From assembly GCA_026874595.1 (NCBI GenBank), contig CM049313.1:48967659-49031658 (forward strand): a DNA stretch of 64,000 nt. Direction: 5' to 3'. A model generated the notes under the pieces. It ran no database searches. It had not been told where the DNA came from and saw only the letters and a list, made by a program, of their open reading frames with translations. The position numbers and the translations under genes were made by a program. The number at the start of each line of letters is the position of its first letter. The stretch's first letter is position 1. Of the stretch, positions 24,801-36,800 are shown piece by piece. The stretch is from Sipunculus nudus. Its lineage: Eukaryota > Annelida > Sipuncula > Golfingiida > Sipunculidae.

Positions 24801-27800
24801 TCATGAGAAACTGTTTTTAACTTCATGCATTAAAAAAAAATATTATGTATTACTTTTGTAATTGTCTCTTGCAGCTTGGGTTGGAACCATATCACGGTGT
24901 TGGCATCATTGGCTTCAATGCCCCTGAGTGGTTCCTCTCTGACCTGGGAGCCATCTTTGCTGGGTATGTTATAATTAGAAAAGGTTAATCTTTGTCTTGA
25001 TGTTCCTTCACAATGTGCCTGCTTGTCTACAGATCTACATTTCATCTGTATTATATCATATATATTAAATATATTTAAATTTTAATCCAACATTTTTATG
25101 TTGACTGTGAATTTGATTATTCGGAATTGGCATATAATAATTAATGATACAACAGTAGTTTTACAGTACAATTTAATGTATAAACAGACCAATACAGCTA
25201 AAAACCCCAATATGATTGAATTAACATGCTTACATGAATAAATTATGATAAAATTCTCTGTAATATTAGTTTGATATATAGCCAGTCAGTTGGTTTGTTT
25301 GTTTAGGTTTGATTTTATTTTTAACCTTCAAGAAAACAGAAAGCAGCAGGTTTTAAAATAACATTTATTATCCTTTATAGAGTACCATTAATCTTAGTGC
25401 ATTCAACAAGGATTGGCCGTCTTTATTATAAAGAAATAAAGGATGTTTGAAATGATGCAGATCTTATACTTGTTGTTAAGTATGATGAGTTACAGCTTGC
25501 CATGAGAAACCAGGGATTTATTAACACATCTTCTGGTACTTTTGTTTCATTTTTACATTTATGATGATGAATGTGATATTAGTTAGACATATCATCATGA
25601 TCTACTAATGGAGAAATAGATGTTGAAAGGGAAATCTGATATTTGCCTAGTTAACGTTTACTGAATATCCTGACATGAGACAGACTAGTAAAATGTGTCA
25701 TTGTTTTCTCTTCAGTGGCTTTGCTGTGGGAATCTACACCACCAACAGCCCCGAAGCTTGCCAGTACGTAGCAGGAAACTGCGAGGCCAACATCGTTGTG
25801 GTGGAAAATGACCAGCAGCTACAGAAAATGCTGAAAGTCTGGGACCAGCTGCCCCATCTCAAAGCAATCGTACAGTATGATGGAGAACCCAAAGAAAAGA
25901 AAGCAAATGTGTACTCTGTAAGTAATACATTAGTCCAGAATTAGTGACAATGAATAATCCGTAATTAAACTAAAATATCTGTCAAATAATGGATAAAAGT
26001 CATAATAAAGTTAAATCCACGGGCTATAAAGATTTGAATTGCCATGCTAGCCTGTATATAGGAGACAGTTTAATAGAAGTTTAATCCCTCTGTTCAAATC
26101 AGCTAGTCTAAACAAAGGGAGCGACCTTCTATTAAGCTATTATCAGGCTTTGATGTCAACTGGTGGTGCCCTCTAGTGAGAATCATTAAAACAATTTAAG
26201 ATTCATAGCCTGGTATCAGTATTTAACAATTTTTTTTAGGTGTGCAGATTTGACTGCTTTGTACAAAACAGGTAGTTAGCAAACAGGCAGCTTTATATCA
26301 GACGTTCTAACCTTCCGTTTTAATTAACATAAGATGTTGCCTTTATATGCTAAGGTAGGACAATAAAATGATCATCGAGCCTATATAAATCTTATGTCTG
26401 TGTGTGTGTGTGTGTCAATAAATGTGTGTAACTTTTGTTGATTCAAGTGGAAGGAGATCATGGACATGGGCAGACAGTGCAACGATGATGCGTTAGAAGC
26501 TCGGCTGTGCAACCAGGCTGTCAACAAGTGCTGTACTCTGATCTACACAGTGAGTGAACAGTTTATTTGTAAAACTCAAAGTATTATCATAGTTAGCAAA
26601 CAGGCAGCTTTATATCAGACGTTCTAACCTTCCGTTTTAATTAACATAAAGAGGTGAAGAGAGCTCTTGAGTGCTCTTGTCTGGAAACCTGGAACCCCCT
26701 ACCTAAGACGTTTCCTCAGCAAAAAACATTGTTAGTTTACAGGGTGCTTTACCATGAGTTCTAAAATTAAGAAAAAATTAAGAACATTATTTTCCTGAAA
26801 TTGAAAAAAAGGTTTGTAACTATGATAAAGGCACCCGCTACCCTTAAGGTCTACATTTTAGCTCAAGTCAAATGAGGTTTAGTGTTTATTTTTGGTTTGT
26901 CCATCTGAGCGTCAATAATAAATGTAAGGGACAAAAGCTTTAGATTTTACAGTCAGGCTTTTCATCTCATACCTGTATGGCCAAGCTGCTGTTCACCATT
27001 ACCATTAAGGTGTATTTAAGAACCTCATGGAAACAAATTTAATTTGGATGTGTTTTCTCATTACAGTCTGGGACCACTGGCAACCCAAAGGGAGTAATGT
27101 TGAGCCATGACAATGTGAGTTATTATAATCTGTATGAATATAAGTGCTTGTTTAGATACGTTGTATATGGTCAAGGTCATCAGGTGGTCTTTTAGATAAG
27201 TGACACAAGCATATTGTCAGATGTGGGTGAATGCAATTATTCTCATCAAAATATTTTCAAAGCATGTTGGTCAAGAAATAGGTCCCAGTTTAATATTTGA
27301 ATCTCTTGTTTCAAACATACACCTGTTTAAAACCTTTTTGCTTTTCATTTCTGTTCCGTTTTTCTGAGCATACAAGACTGTTTATGTTGTGTCTTATTTA
27401 ATTATATAATAAAAATTAATAGATTGTTTAATTATTACGGCCCCACTGAAAAGCAGTGCCCTATAGTGATCACCTTGTCAGTTTGTCTGTCAATCTGTCA
27501 GTAACACTTTATTTTGTGTGCGATATCTAAACAAGACTCTGCTTGCTCTTTTTCATATTTGAAGGTATCATTGGTTACTATGAAGGTTCCAGGCATTTAG
27601 GATAACAGACCTATCAGGATTCCTGTTTGGCTGATTTTCTTTATCAATAGATCTGGAGCCCTCATAGGTCTCTTTGGTCCCTGTGACTTTGAGAAAGATC
27701 AAGCATGTGCTTGTTGAGATATTAGAGTCTGTAGAAACATACTAAGGCTGTGTTCAAACACTTTTTTGTAATTTTGTTGTTTTAGGTAACCTGGACAGCT

Positions 27801-30800
27801 AAGATGGCTGGTTGCGAGGCGCGACTTCTCTACGGGTCAGAGGTATTAATCAGTTACCTCCCGTTGAGCCACATTGCAGCCCAGCTTCTTGATATCTATG
27901 TACCCATGATGTATGGTGGATCCGTGTACTTCGCACAACCTGATGCCCTCAAGGTTTGTTTACTGTAGTAGATGCATAGAGTAATTTTGTTAGCTCAGCT
28001 GAATATAAGTCAACTGAGCTATAGCTATGGTTCTTTGTTGGCTATCCGTTCGTCTGTCGGTTAACTGGCAGGTTTTGAAACTGTAGAACATACAAATCTG
28101 AAATTTGGCATACAGTTAGATGTCCCCAAAATCTCCTACCAAACTAAAAAATGGGTCACTGGGACTCATTCCTTCAAGAAATTAAGGAAAAAGCTCAATT
28201 TTCCATTAAACATATCATGCCATTGCAGGACTGCCTAATATGAAAACCACTTTTTTTTTCTTCGTATTTACCATAAATATTCCGCTATATAGTTCGTCAG
28301 TGTTACACTATTTCTAAAAGTTATAGGCCCAGAGATAATGCACTTTGTTAAAAATCAGGAATGATATTTACTCACTTATCATGATGGTTGTTGAAGCTAG
28401 AGACTTTTCTTGGATATAACGTTATTTAATCAAGATTAAATTGCCTACCAAAAATTTGATATGATTTTGTATATTTGTGAAGTTATTACCATTAAAAAAA
28501 TTTGGTGACCTAAATTTTGAACATGGCAGATATTTTTCATTTAAGTGCTGTTAATTTAATTTTCACAATATGTACACACAAGGATTTAATCTGTTTAATT
28601 CTAAAATTTGAAAAAAAGCTTAAAAATAAGGCTCATTATTGAATTGGGGGGGGGGGGGGGCTCTTATTTGTATATCACTTGCATTGCCAAGCTCCACTTT
28701 AGCCCAGAGTACCTGATTTGTAATAAGTCACTTGGGGAGATTACCTGTTGTTAGTGTTACAAGTGTACAGTTATTCTCATATCACCTCAACCCCCCTCAC
28801 CCTACCCCCACCCATTAAGTGTATTGCAATAATTGTTATTGTTTGACCTGTACATTATATTGTAAGGCTGTTTCTACTCGAATGTACAAAACTTTTCATA
28901 TGTACTCGGGACATGGTTATAATTTTCAGGTAATCAAAAAATTTCATTATTTTTATTCTTAGGTTCAAATTTTGGATAAATTTTGAATTGGATAAAGGAC
29001 GTATAAATAATTGACACTACAAATAAAGTAATATCATTATAGGGATCACTTGGAGACACTCTGAAGGAGGTCCGACCCACAGCTTTTCTGGGTGTGCCTC
29101 GGGTATGGGAGAAGATCCAGGAGAAGATGAGGGCCTTTGGAAGGCAAAATACTGGCCTTAAGAAGAAGATCGCTGAATGGGCTAAAGATGTTGGTTTCCG
29201 TGGCAACATGGCTCTGATGAATGGGTGAGTCACCTTATGAGATACCAGCAGAAAGATTTTATTTATTTAATTCTTTTTAGCCATTTACATATATTGAATA
29301 AATGTAAAACAAGGCAATCAAGATTATTGTGGAGAGAATATTTGTTCAAAGGAATTATTCTAACTTTCCAGACTCTTGGCCTTTTTTGTTGGAAGGGGGA
29401 ATTATTTCTGTACTGTTTAATAGGTGAAAGAGGAATTTCATGTAAAAAAGAATAAGATTTTCAAGGGGAAGGGAAATAAGGCCAACAGAAATGCCTAGAA
29501 TAATCCCTGGTCTATCTTGGAAATTTGCCAATATTTTACACACTTTTGACCCTGTTGGCCACCAAACTTCAACTGCCCCCTGGTGTCCAAACTTGGTACA
29601 AGAGAAGCTTTAACTTGAGCAAGGGAATTGTACATTCTTTGATTGTTCAGACAGATGAACCTGTTGTTAATTCATTTGGCCAATGTAATATGGGTACAAC
29701 TTCCATTTAATCATGCAAAACATTTTTTTATATGTTGAAATTTTGCATTGTGATTCTATTTCCTTTGTTGGAATACAACTGCTTAAATTTATGGATTATG
29801 TGGAGTAGGAAATAACTGCGTATGGATAATGTGATATTATTTGTTTATGTGCAGCCGCTTTTCAAAGAATGGGAAAAAGAAACGGTAATTTTTAGTGTCG
29901 TTTGCATGGGCTGACTTTATTTTCACAGACTGTTAGTGAGCACAACGTGCATGATGCATACACTGTTTCATTTGTTAAACTGACATGGATAGTTAATATT
30001 TTTTATTTGCAGCTGTTAGACTGGTTCCCTGCTCAAATCCAGGCCAAACACTCCTTGCAGCAGAAACATACCAAAGTACCAATTTGGCCAGTTATCTGTA
30101 TTTATTAATTACAAGTACTTGATATTTTCTATATATGTTAATCCCTGATATTTTAAGAATTAATGAAAAAAAATTTTAACCAGTCTTAATGTTCCTTAAA
30201 TTTTTATAGTGCAGGCATTTTAAAAGTTGCAAAGTAGTACTGCCTGTCACTAATGCAGAAAAACATTTTTAGTCAATATTGAGCAGGCACCAGTCCATCA
30301 GGCTTAGTAGCATGTTTGTTGTCTTGTGAAGACCATGCCATGTTATTGCTTTGGTCTTCAGATAACACAAAAATCATTGTGCATTGGGTTACTGTAGCTT
30401 TTATTGTGTTGTGATATCTTTATTTCTGTAGGCATCACCTAGTTTTGTATTATTTGAGAGATGGGCTATTTTATTGTTAAAAGGATCATCAAATTAAATA
30501 TAAAACAGGCGTTTCATTAGTGCAGTTTAGGGTATTTTACTAGTACCATTATTCTTTTCAGGCAGGGTTTGGAATTCAGTATTGACAATATAGAAATCCA
30601 ATGACAAGGTTCCATAAAACAAAAAAAAAAACAAAGAATCAATTGTTCATCAGCTGCTGGTCTTTTTAATATTTTTTAAAAATTTATGAGTATATTATAT
30701 TTAAGTCTGCTAAGCAGTAGACATTCTGTATAACGTCTGCTTTTATATGTTCAGCAAATCAATTTTTAGCACCAAGGAGTCCTGTTCTATGTTACATGTT

Positions 30801-33800
30801 TCAGTAAGGTCCAGATAAGGTTTCTTCACAAACCTGTATTAGGGTATTCCATGAAACTATGGATTCACCATAAAACAAAGTAGATTATCAAACATATAAA
30901 AACTTGTGCTTAGGTCAAGTTATTCAGTAATCTTCACAGCAAGGTTTGTCTCCATACAGGTATTAGGAAAACATTAGGATTTATGGTGAATAATGTTTTC
31001 TTATTGATTGACACCATGAAATGTTGACTTTGCTGGTATGGTCAAAATATTTTAACTTAGTTGTGAATAATGTCCTACCTGTGTGGATTAATATATGGTC
31101 AAACTTGAAATTTGTTCTCTGTTTGATTTTGAAAGTAGAATTAAACAAAGTACACTTTTTTAATGGTAACCTTTTTGAAAGCATGCTGTTTAATTAACAG
31201 TTATGAGTAACACCACTAGACACATAAGTGAATAAGAAAACAAGACAAAAATGAATACAATAAACAAATGCTTGCAGAAAGTATCTTCTATAGACATTGC
31301 AACCCACATGTGTGTCTGGGCTACAGCCTAAAATTACAAAAGTAAAAAAAAACAGGGGTCCTGCAGACATTGTTCCCTAACAAAATACTCTTCTTTCATA
31401 CTGTTATGTAGCTGTTCATTATTATTACATATATTAGGCCTAAATGGCTCAGATTATTTTGTGCATCTGTCCCTCTTGCCTATCAGTGAAGATTTAACAG
31501 TTACAGCTTTTTTAAGGATTTGTTTAAATGTGAAATAACACCATTGTTGATAAAATTCAGGCTATAATGAGAGACTAGTTTAAAAATTTAGGTAGCACAC
31601 AGACTTACAACCACATATTGATAACGTTCTTAACCAGGTGGCCATTGTTAAAATGTTATCTTGCATGTGGCAGTGGCATGAATGTTGATCAGCCTTTTTT
31701 TGCCATGGGTCATGCATTTGTTCTTTCACTTATTCCACTCATCCACTGCCTCCTGTTGCAGGGTAGCTTTGTACAGCCATACAGGAATGAGGAGTTTCCA
31801 CATTGCCAAGAATGTTGGGACCAATGGGAGTGAAGTATTACAGCTTTCAAACTTAGTCGTGCCAGCAATACCCAGCTTTCATTGGCTGGAGCATTCTCAG
31901 TCCTGTACCAGCTGCCCTGCTATGTTATGCAGGAATCACTGCTATTGAAAGCAGTGGTTAGATGGAAGAGGTTATAAAACAAATGTTGCATGACCACTTA
32001 AGGAGCAATGTACCTTGTTTTCTGAGCCCCACACTGTTGTAAGCTCATAAGTGTCTGGCAGAACCAGTAGCTCCTAACTGTTTATTATCACATGATCTTT
32101 GAATATGTTTACATGATGAGCCATGAATATGCTTATGTTTGCTGGATGTTACAAAACCCAACAAGGATTGCTGGTTTGCACATAAATGTATGTTGCATGT
32201 CTTTGTAGCTTGGCTAACCCATTCAGGAATTGATTTGTGCAAGGTTATTTAGCAAACCTGTACACATACAGGATAGGTAGGCTTTTATGGCAGATGCGTA
32301 GTTACAGTAGTTATAAATAATAGTATAAACTCTTTGCTCAACAGATTGTCTTGATTATATTATATAGACACATAAGAATATTTTTATAGAGAAAGAATGC
32401 ACCCAGTAATTGTATAGGTAGACACTTGTATATTTTAGACCAAAACTTGTCCAGTAAGAATAACATTTCTAACTTTTTTTTCTGTAGAAAATGGATATGT
32501 TGTACAAATTATACTGCTATATAAGGTGAAGGGACTGAACATCAGAATACGAGACTGCTTAATGTTCATAAGTTGATGAAAAGGTATCATGACAAATGTG
32601 AGTATATTATGTTCAGTTTAAAATGTTTTGGTTTGTTTTATAGCGGGAGCACCCCATTTGGATGGACCATCGCTAATGCTATAGTTTTCAAGAGGGTACG
32701 TCAAGTTCTGGGACTTGACCGCTGCAAGTTCTGTCTGACAGGTGCTGCCCCGATCATGAAGGACACGTTGGATTACTTCATGAGTCTCAACATCCCCCTC
32801 ATGGAACTCTACGGAATGAGTGAAAGCACAGGTATGGACCTTGTTAGTAGGTCATGAAATTGAAAATTAGGTCAGAGTAAAAAGAAATCAAGGTGATTTT
32901 GGATAATTGGCCATATTGGAGATTAAGTGCAATCACAGGCACAAAAGGTACAAAAAAATGAAGAAAAAAAATGTTCTGGCCTTGAGCTTGTCCCTGCTGC
33001 CTGCCCCCCCCCCCCTTAAAAAATAGAAAAACAAATCTGTATTCAAATATTGATATAAAAATAAACCCATCAACCCTTATGAAGGGGAGGCTTAATTATG
33101 TGTATTGTTTAATTGGTGTTTATCGTTATAGAGTTACCATGAGTTATTCCACATTTCACACATTTGAGAATACAATTAAATTTTCATGGTTACATTAAAA
33201 GAGTTGCCTTTTTTTATAGGCCCCCACACTGTATCATTCCCATGGAAGTTCCGCAACACGAGTGTAGGCATAGAGTTCCCTGGTGCAACGACAAAACTTG
33301 CCGACCAAGATAAAGACGGCAATGGAGAGGTATGTATTTGTCAGCACTTATAAAGCTTAGAATCCTGGTATATGATTGTAGCTGCAGATAAAGACAAAAT
33401 AAGAAGTTATGAAGTTTAGACTAAATGTCACCTCCAACAATGTCAGACCATTTTATGACTTGTAAGGCAAATTTTTTTGGTCACACATGATATAGAATAT
33501 GAAATTTAATGGGTTCTCCTATATTTACACATGTTCAGCTATAACTCTCCAATGCCTCATTATCCCACAAGCTTAGTACCATAAATGAGTCCAAGTAGGG
33601 CATTGCGTGGTTTCAGCCGAGTAATTTCCTAGACAATCATCTTTGGCATGGTATATTTGGCTTCCCCCAGTAGCAGTCTAAGGTAAATGCTCCTTGTGCA
33701 AGCAGTGGTTAAATGAAATAGATTAGTAAAAGGAATGTAGTGAAACCACAGCAAGGAGAGTAGCTGAAATTCTACTGATGATGATAGTTCTAGGGCTATC

Positions 33801-36800
33801 AGAATTATATCTTGCAAAGGCCCTGCCTTTGATAAGAGTTCCTGTATATTAAGAATCTGAGTAACATTGAGACTGAAATCTTTACACAATTATATCTGCA
33901 TACAGTGAGCATTCCAACTATGTAAGAATGTGTGGAGACCTGTAGACCATTTTGTGCATAGAAAAAAAAAAAAGGGTTCATGTGTTCTTAATTTCCTGGA
34001 AATCCTGGAGAAAAGCTGTTATGAATCCAGACCTGGAATGTTTTCCAAAAAGCTGTTTTTGTTTGTCTAAGAATTAATTGGAAATGTCTTGGAAAACTAA
34101 GACCAGAACAGGACATACAAAACATGTTACATGTTTATTGTGGTCAAACTTAAGGCTTTATATTTTAAGTAATTGGTGGCTTATGTATACTTTGTCTTCT
34201 GTGTGGTTCACAATCTAAAATTGATTATCCCCTTAGAGGTAATTGCTCCAATATTCCATTGCATCTAAAGATCTTAATTAGTATTTTGCTCTTGTGAATG
34301 CCCAATATCCTTGAAATATCCTGAAATTTGTGGGGACTTGGTATATAAACCCTGTACTGGTAATTGATTTACCTGTTTATAATGAGTTCTGTAGATTAAG
34401 ATTTACTGTAAGTGATAAATTTATTAACTCAACTCTCTACTCGTCAGATTTGTATGGCTGGTAGACACGTATTCATGGGTTACCTGAACATGGAGGAGAA
34501 GACGAAAGAAACCATTGATGAAGAGGGCTGGCTCCACTCTGGAGACATCGGTAAAAAGGACAGAGATGGTTACATGTTCATCACTGGCAGAATCAAAGGT
34601 AGGCTGTAATTAATGAAAATGATATACTTACTGAGAGAGGAAAAAGAGAAAGAAAGGTATATCTAAGTGACTGAAGCCTTAACTGTTAAGAGAGCCACTG
34701 GGGACATGTGGGGAATTGATCATTAAGCAAGAGTATCTAGGTCATATATACTACATATTTATTTTCAGTTCAGTATTTCCATAAACCCAAAGTCAACTCT
34801 ATCTTTAGTGACTTGAAAGCTAAGCTATGTTTAAAAATTAATATCTAAGAAAACAAATTTGCTTGAAGTATTTTTTATATTGACAAATATGAAAGCAAAA
34901 ATGAATCTTTGAGATATATAATATAAACAATACTATTATTTTTATAATTCGCCTGTTTTGCAAAAGGGGTGAAATTTAAATGTATGTGTTTGAATTCTTT
35001 AAAGTATTTACTTTAATGCATTCAGTAACGTTAATATAACACTTTGGGATATGCTAATTATGTAAATGTCAGAAACATTAATAATAAGTGGTGTTTATTC
35101 TGCACACAGAGCTGATCATCACGGCCGGTGGTGAGAACGTTGCCCCAGTGCCAATTGAGGATAAGGTCAAAGAGATCCTCCCTGTTGTCAGCAATTGTAT
35201 GCTGATCGGTGATAAGAGGAAGTTCCTGTCCATGCTGATCACCCTCAAGGTACAATCTCGTTATCTTTCATCCCATATATGGGATAGGACAGTACAGTTT
35301 AATATACACATGTTGTAAAATAGGACCTTACTTGTTTGATACACCATAATAATAAAGTGAAAAGCCATGATCTGTGAAATTTAAGTACTGAAAAGTAATT
35401 TTTTAGGGCTTAGTGAGAGCACTATGTTTAAACTGCTATTCACTGTAGATCTGTTGATGTTTGATGTGTCACATCATATTTTCACAGTTTCTGTCATTTC
35501 CAAAGTATAAACGCACAATGATATATCCAGGGAGTGACACACATAAGACATACATGACTTGCACTTTAGCCAATCATTTATATCTGCTGAAACATCTGTG
35601 AGGCTTAGTAACAGCAGAAGTTAACCAATAAAGACCTCTGTTGACACAGTCAAATAAGAAGACCAAGAGACAATTCATATCCTAACATTTGAGGAATTAT
35701 ATATGTTCTCACATCAGCTGTGAATTACTGAAAGTTAACACGGTTTCCATGAGTCAAAACAAACAAAAATTTGTGGTCCTGGAGGTGCTGACTAGTTCGA
35801 AACTGGAGTTCTTGTCATAACAAAGTTTTTCTTTGAAATGAAGTCGGCACAACTCATATTTTGATGTAACCCTCAGCAAAAGTTGGTGAACTGGCTTGAA
35901 ATATATTGTAACACTCCACAAATGTCAGGGAACCGGCTTGACCTATAAGGCAGTTTCCTCAAAATTAACGCTACGGGCCGTAAAGCTGACAAGACCATGT
36001 GAGAATACTGATATTCCCTTCACTGTACAAATTTAGTTGGTGCTAATAGTAATTTTAAGTATGGAAGATTCCGTCCTACCAATTTGGTGTTGTTCAAAGC
36101 TTAGATACATGTATGACTTTTTGAGGATTTAGGTGCAATTTAAGGTGCAAATTTGAAAAAAAATTTAATGATTTTATATAGGTAAAATTTGGTATTTTTC
36201 AACCATTACTTGTCTAAAATAGTCCATTTTAAACATAGACTTGTAAATATTTGGTCAAAAAAGTATATTTTAATTTTTTCACATATGTTCGATGGGGATT
36301 TTTAATCATTTACATTACTCAACATATATGCCTTATCCCAGAATGCATTGTGTTTGAGACATTTTCTTGCATTTCCCAGAATTACTGGTCTCTGATTACA
36401 TTTATTTGGTTGCTCACAGACTGAGGTCAATCCAGACACCAACGAACCTTTGGACCAGCTGACAGACACCGCAATGATATGGGTACAAGAACAGGGAGGA
36501 AAATCTACAACTGTCACTCAGGTGCTGCAGAACAAAGATGAAGCTGTGTTGAAGGGCATTCAGAAGGGCATCGATAAGGCCAATGCCCAGGCCGAATCCC
36601 GGGCCAAGAAAATACAGAAATGGACCGTCCTTCCAAGAGACTTCTCCATTCCAGGTGGAGAATTGGGTGAGTGGAGATTTCAGGATTATGGTCCTAAATT
36701 GAAACTAGCAAAATTGTGAAAATTATAACGTATGAAGTGATATAAATATAAAATAAATAGTGTAATTTTGGGATTGTGAATAGTTTGATAAATTAAGAAA

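Noticed and set aside
30013-30075. Possible extra exon in ACSBG-like intron 9 (after TTATTTGCAG)
   Set aside because: Exons 9 and 10 already join in phase with family-contiguous sequence, and insertion would break conserved spacing.
31763-31832. Possible extra exon in intron 9 (after CTGTTGCAG)
   Set aside because: Same reason as above; no family match for its translation.
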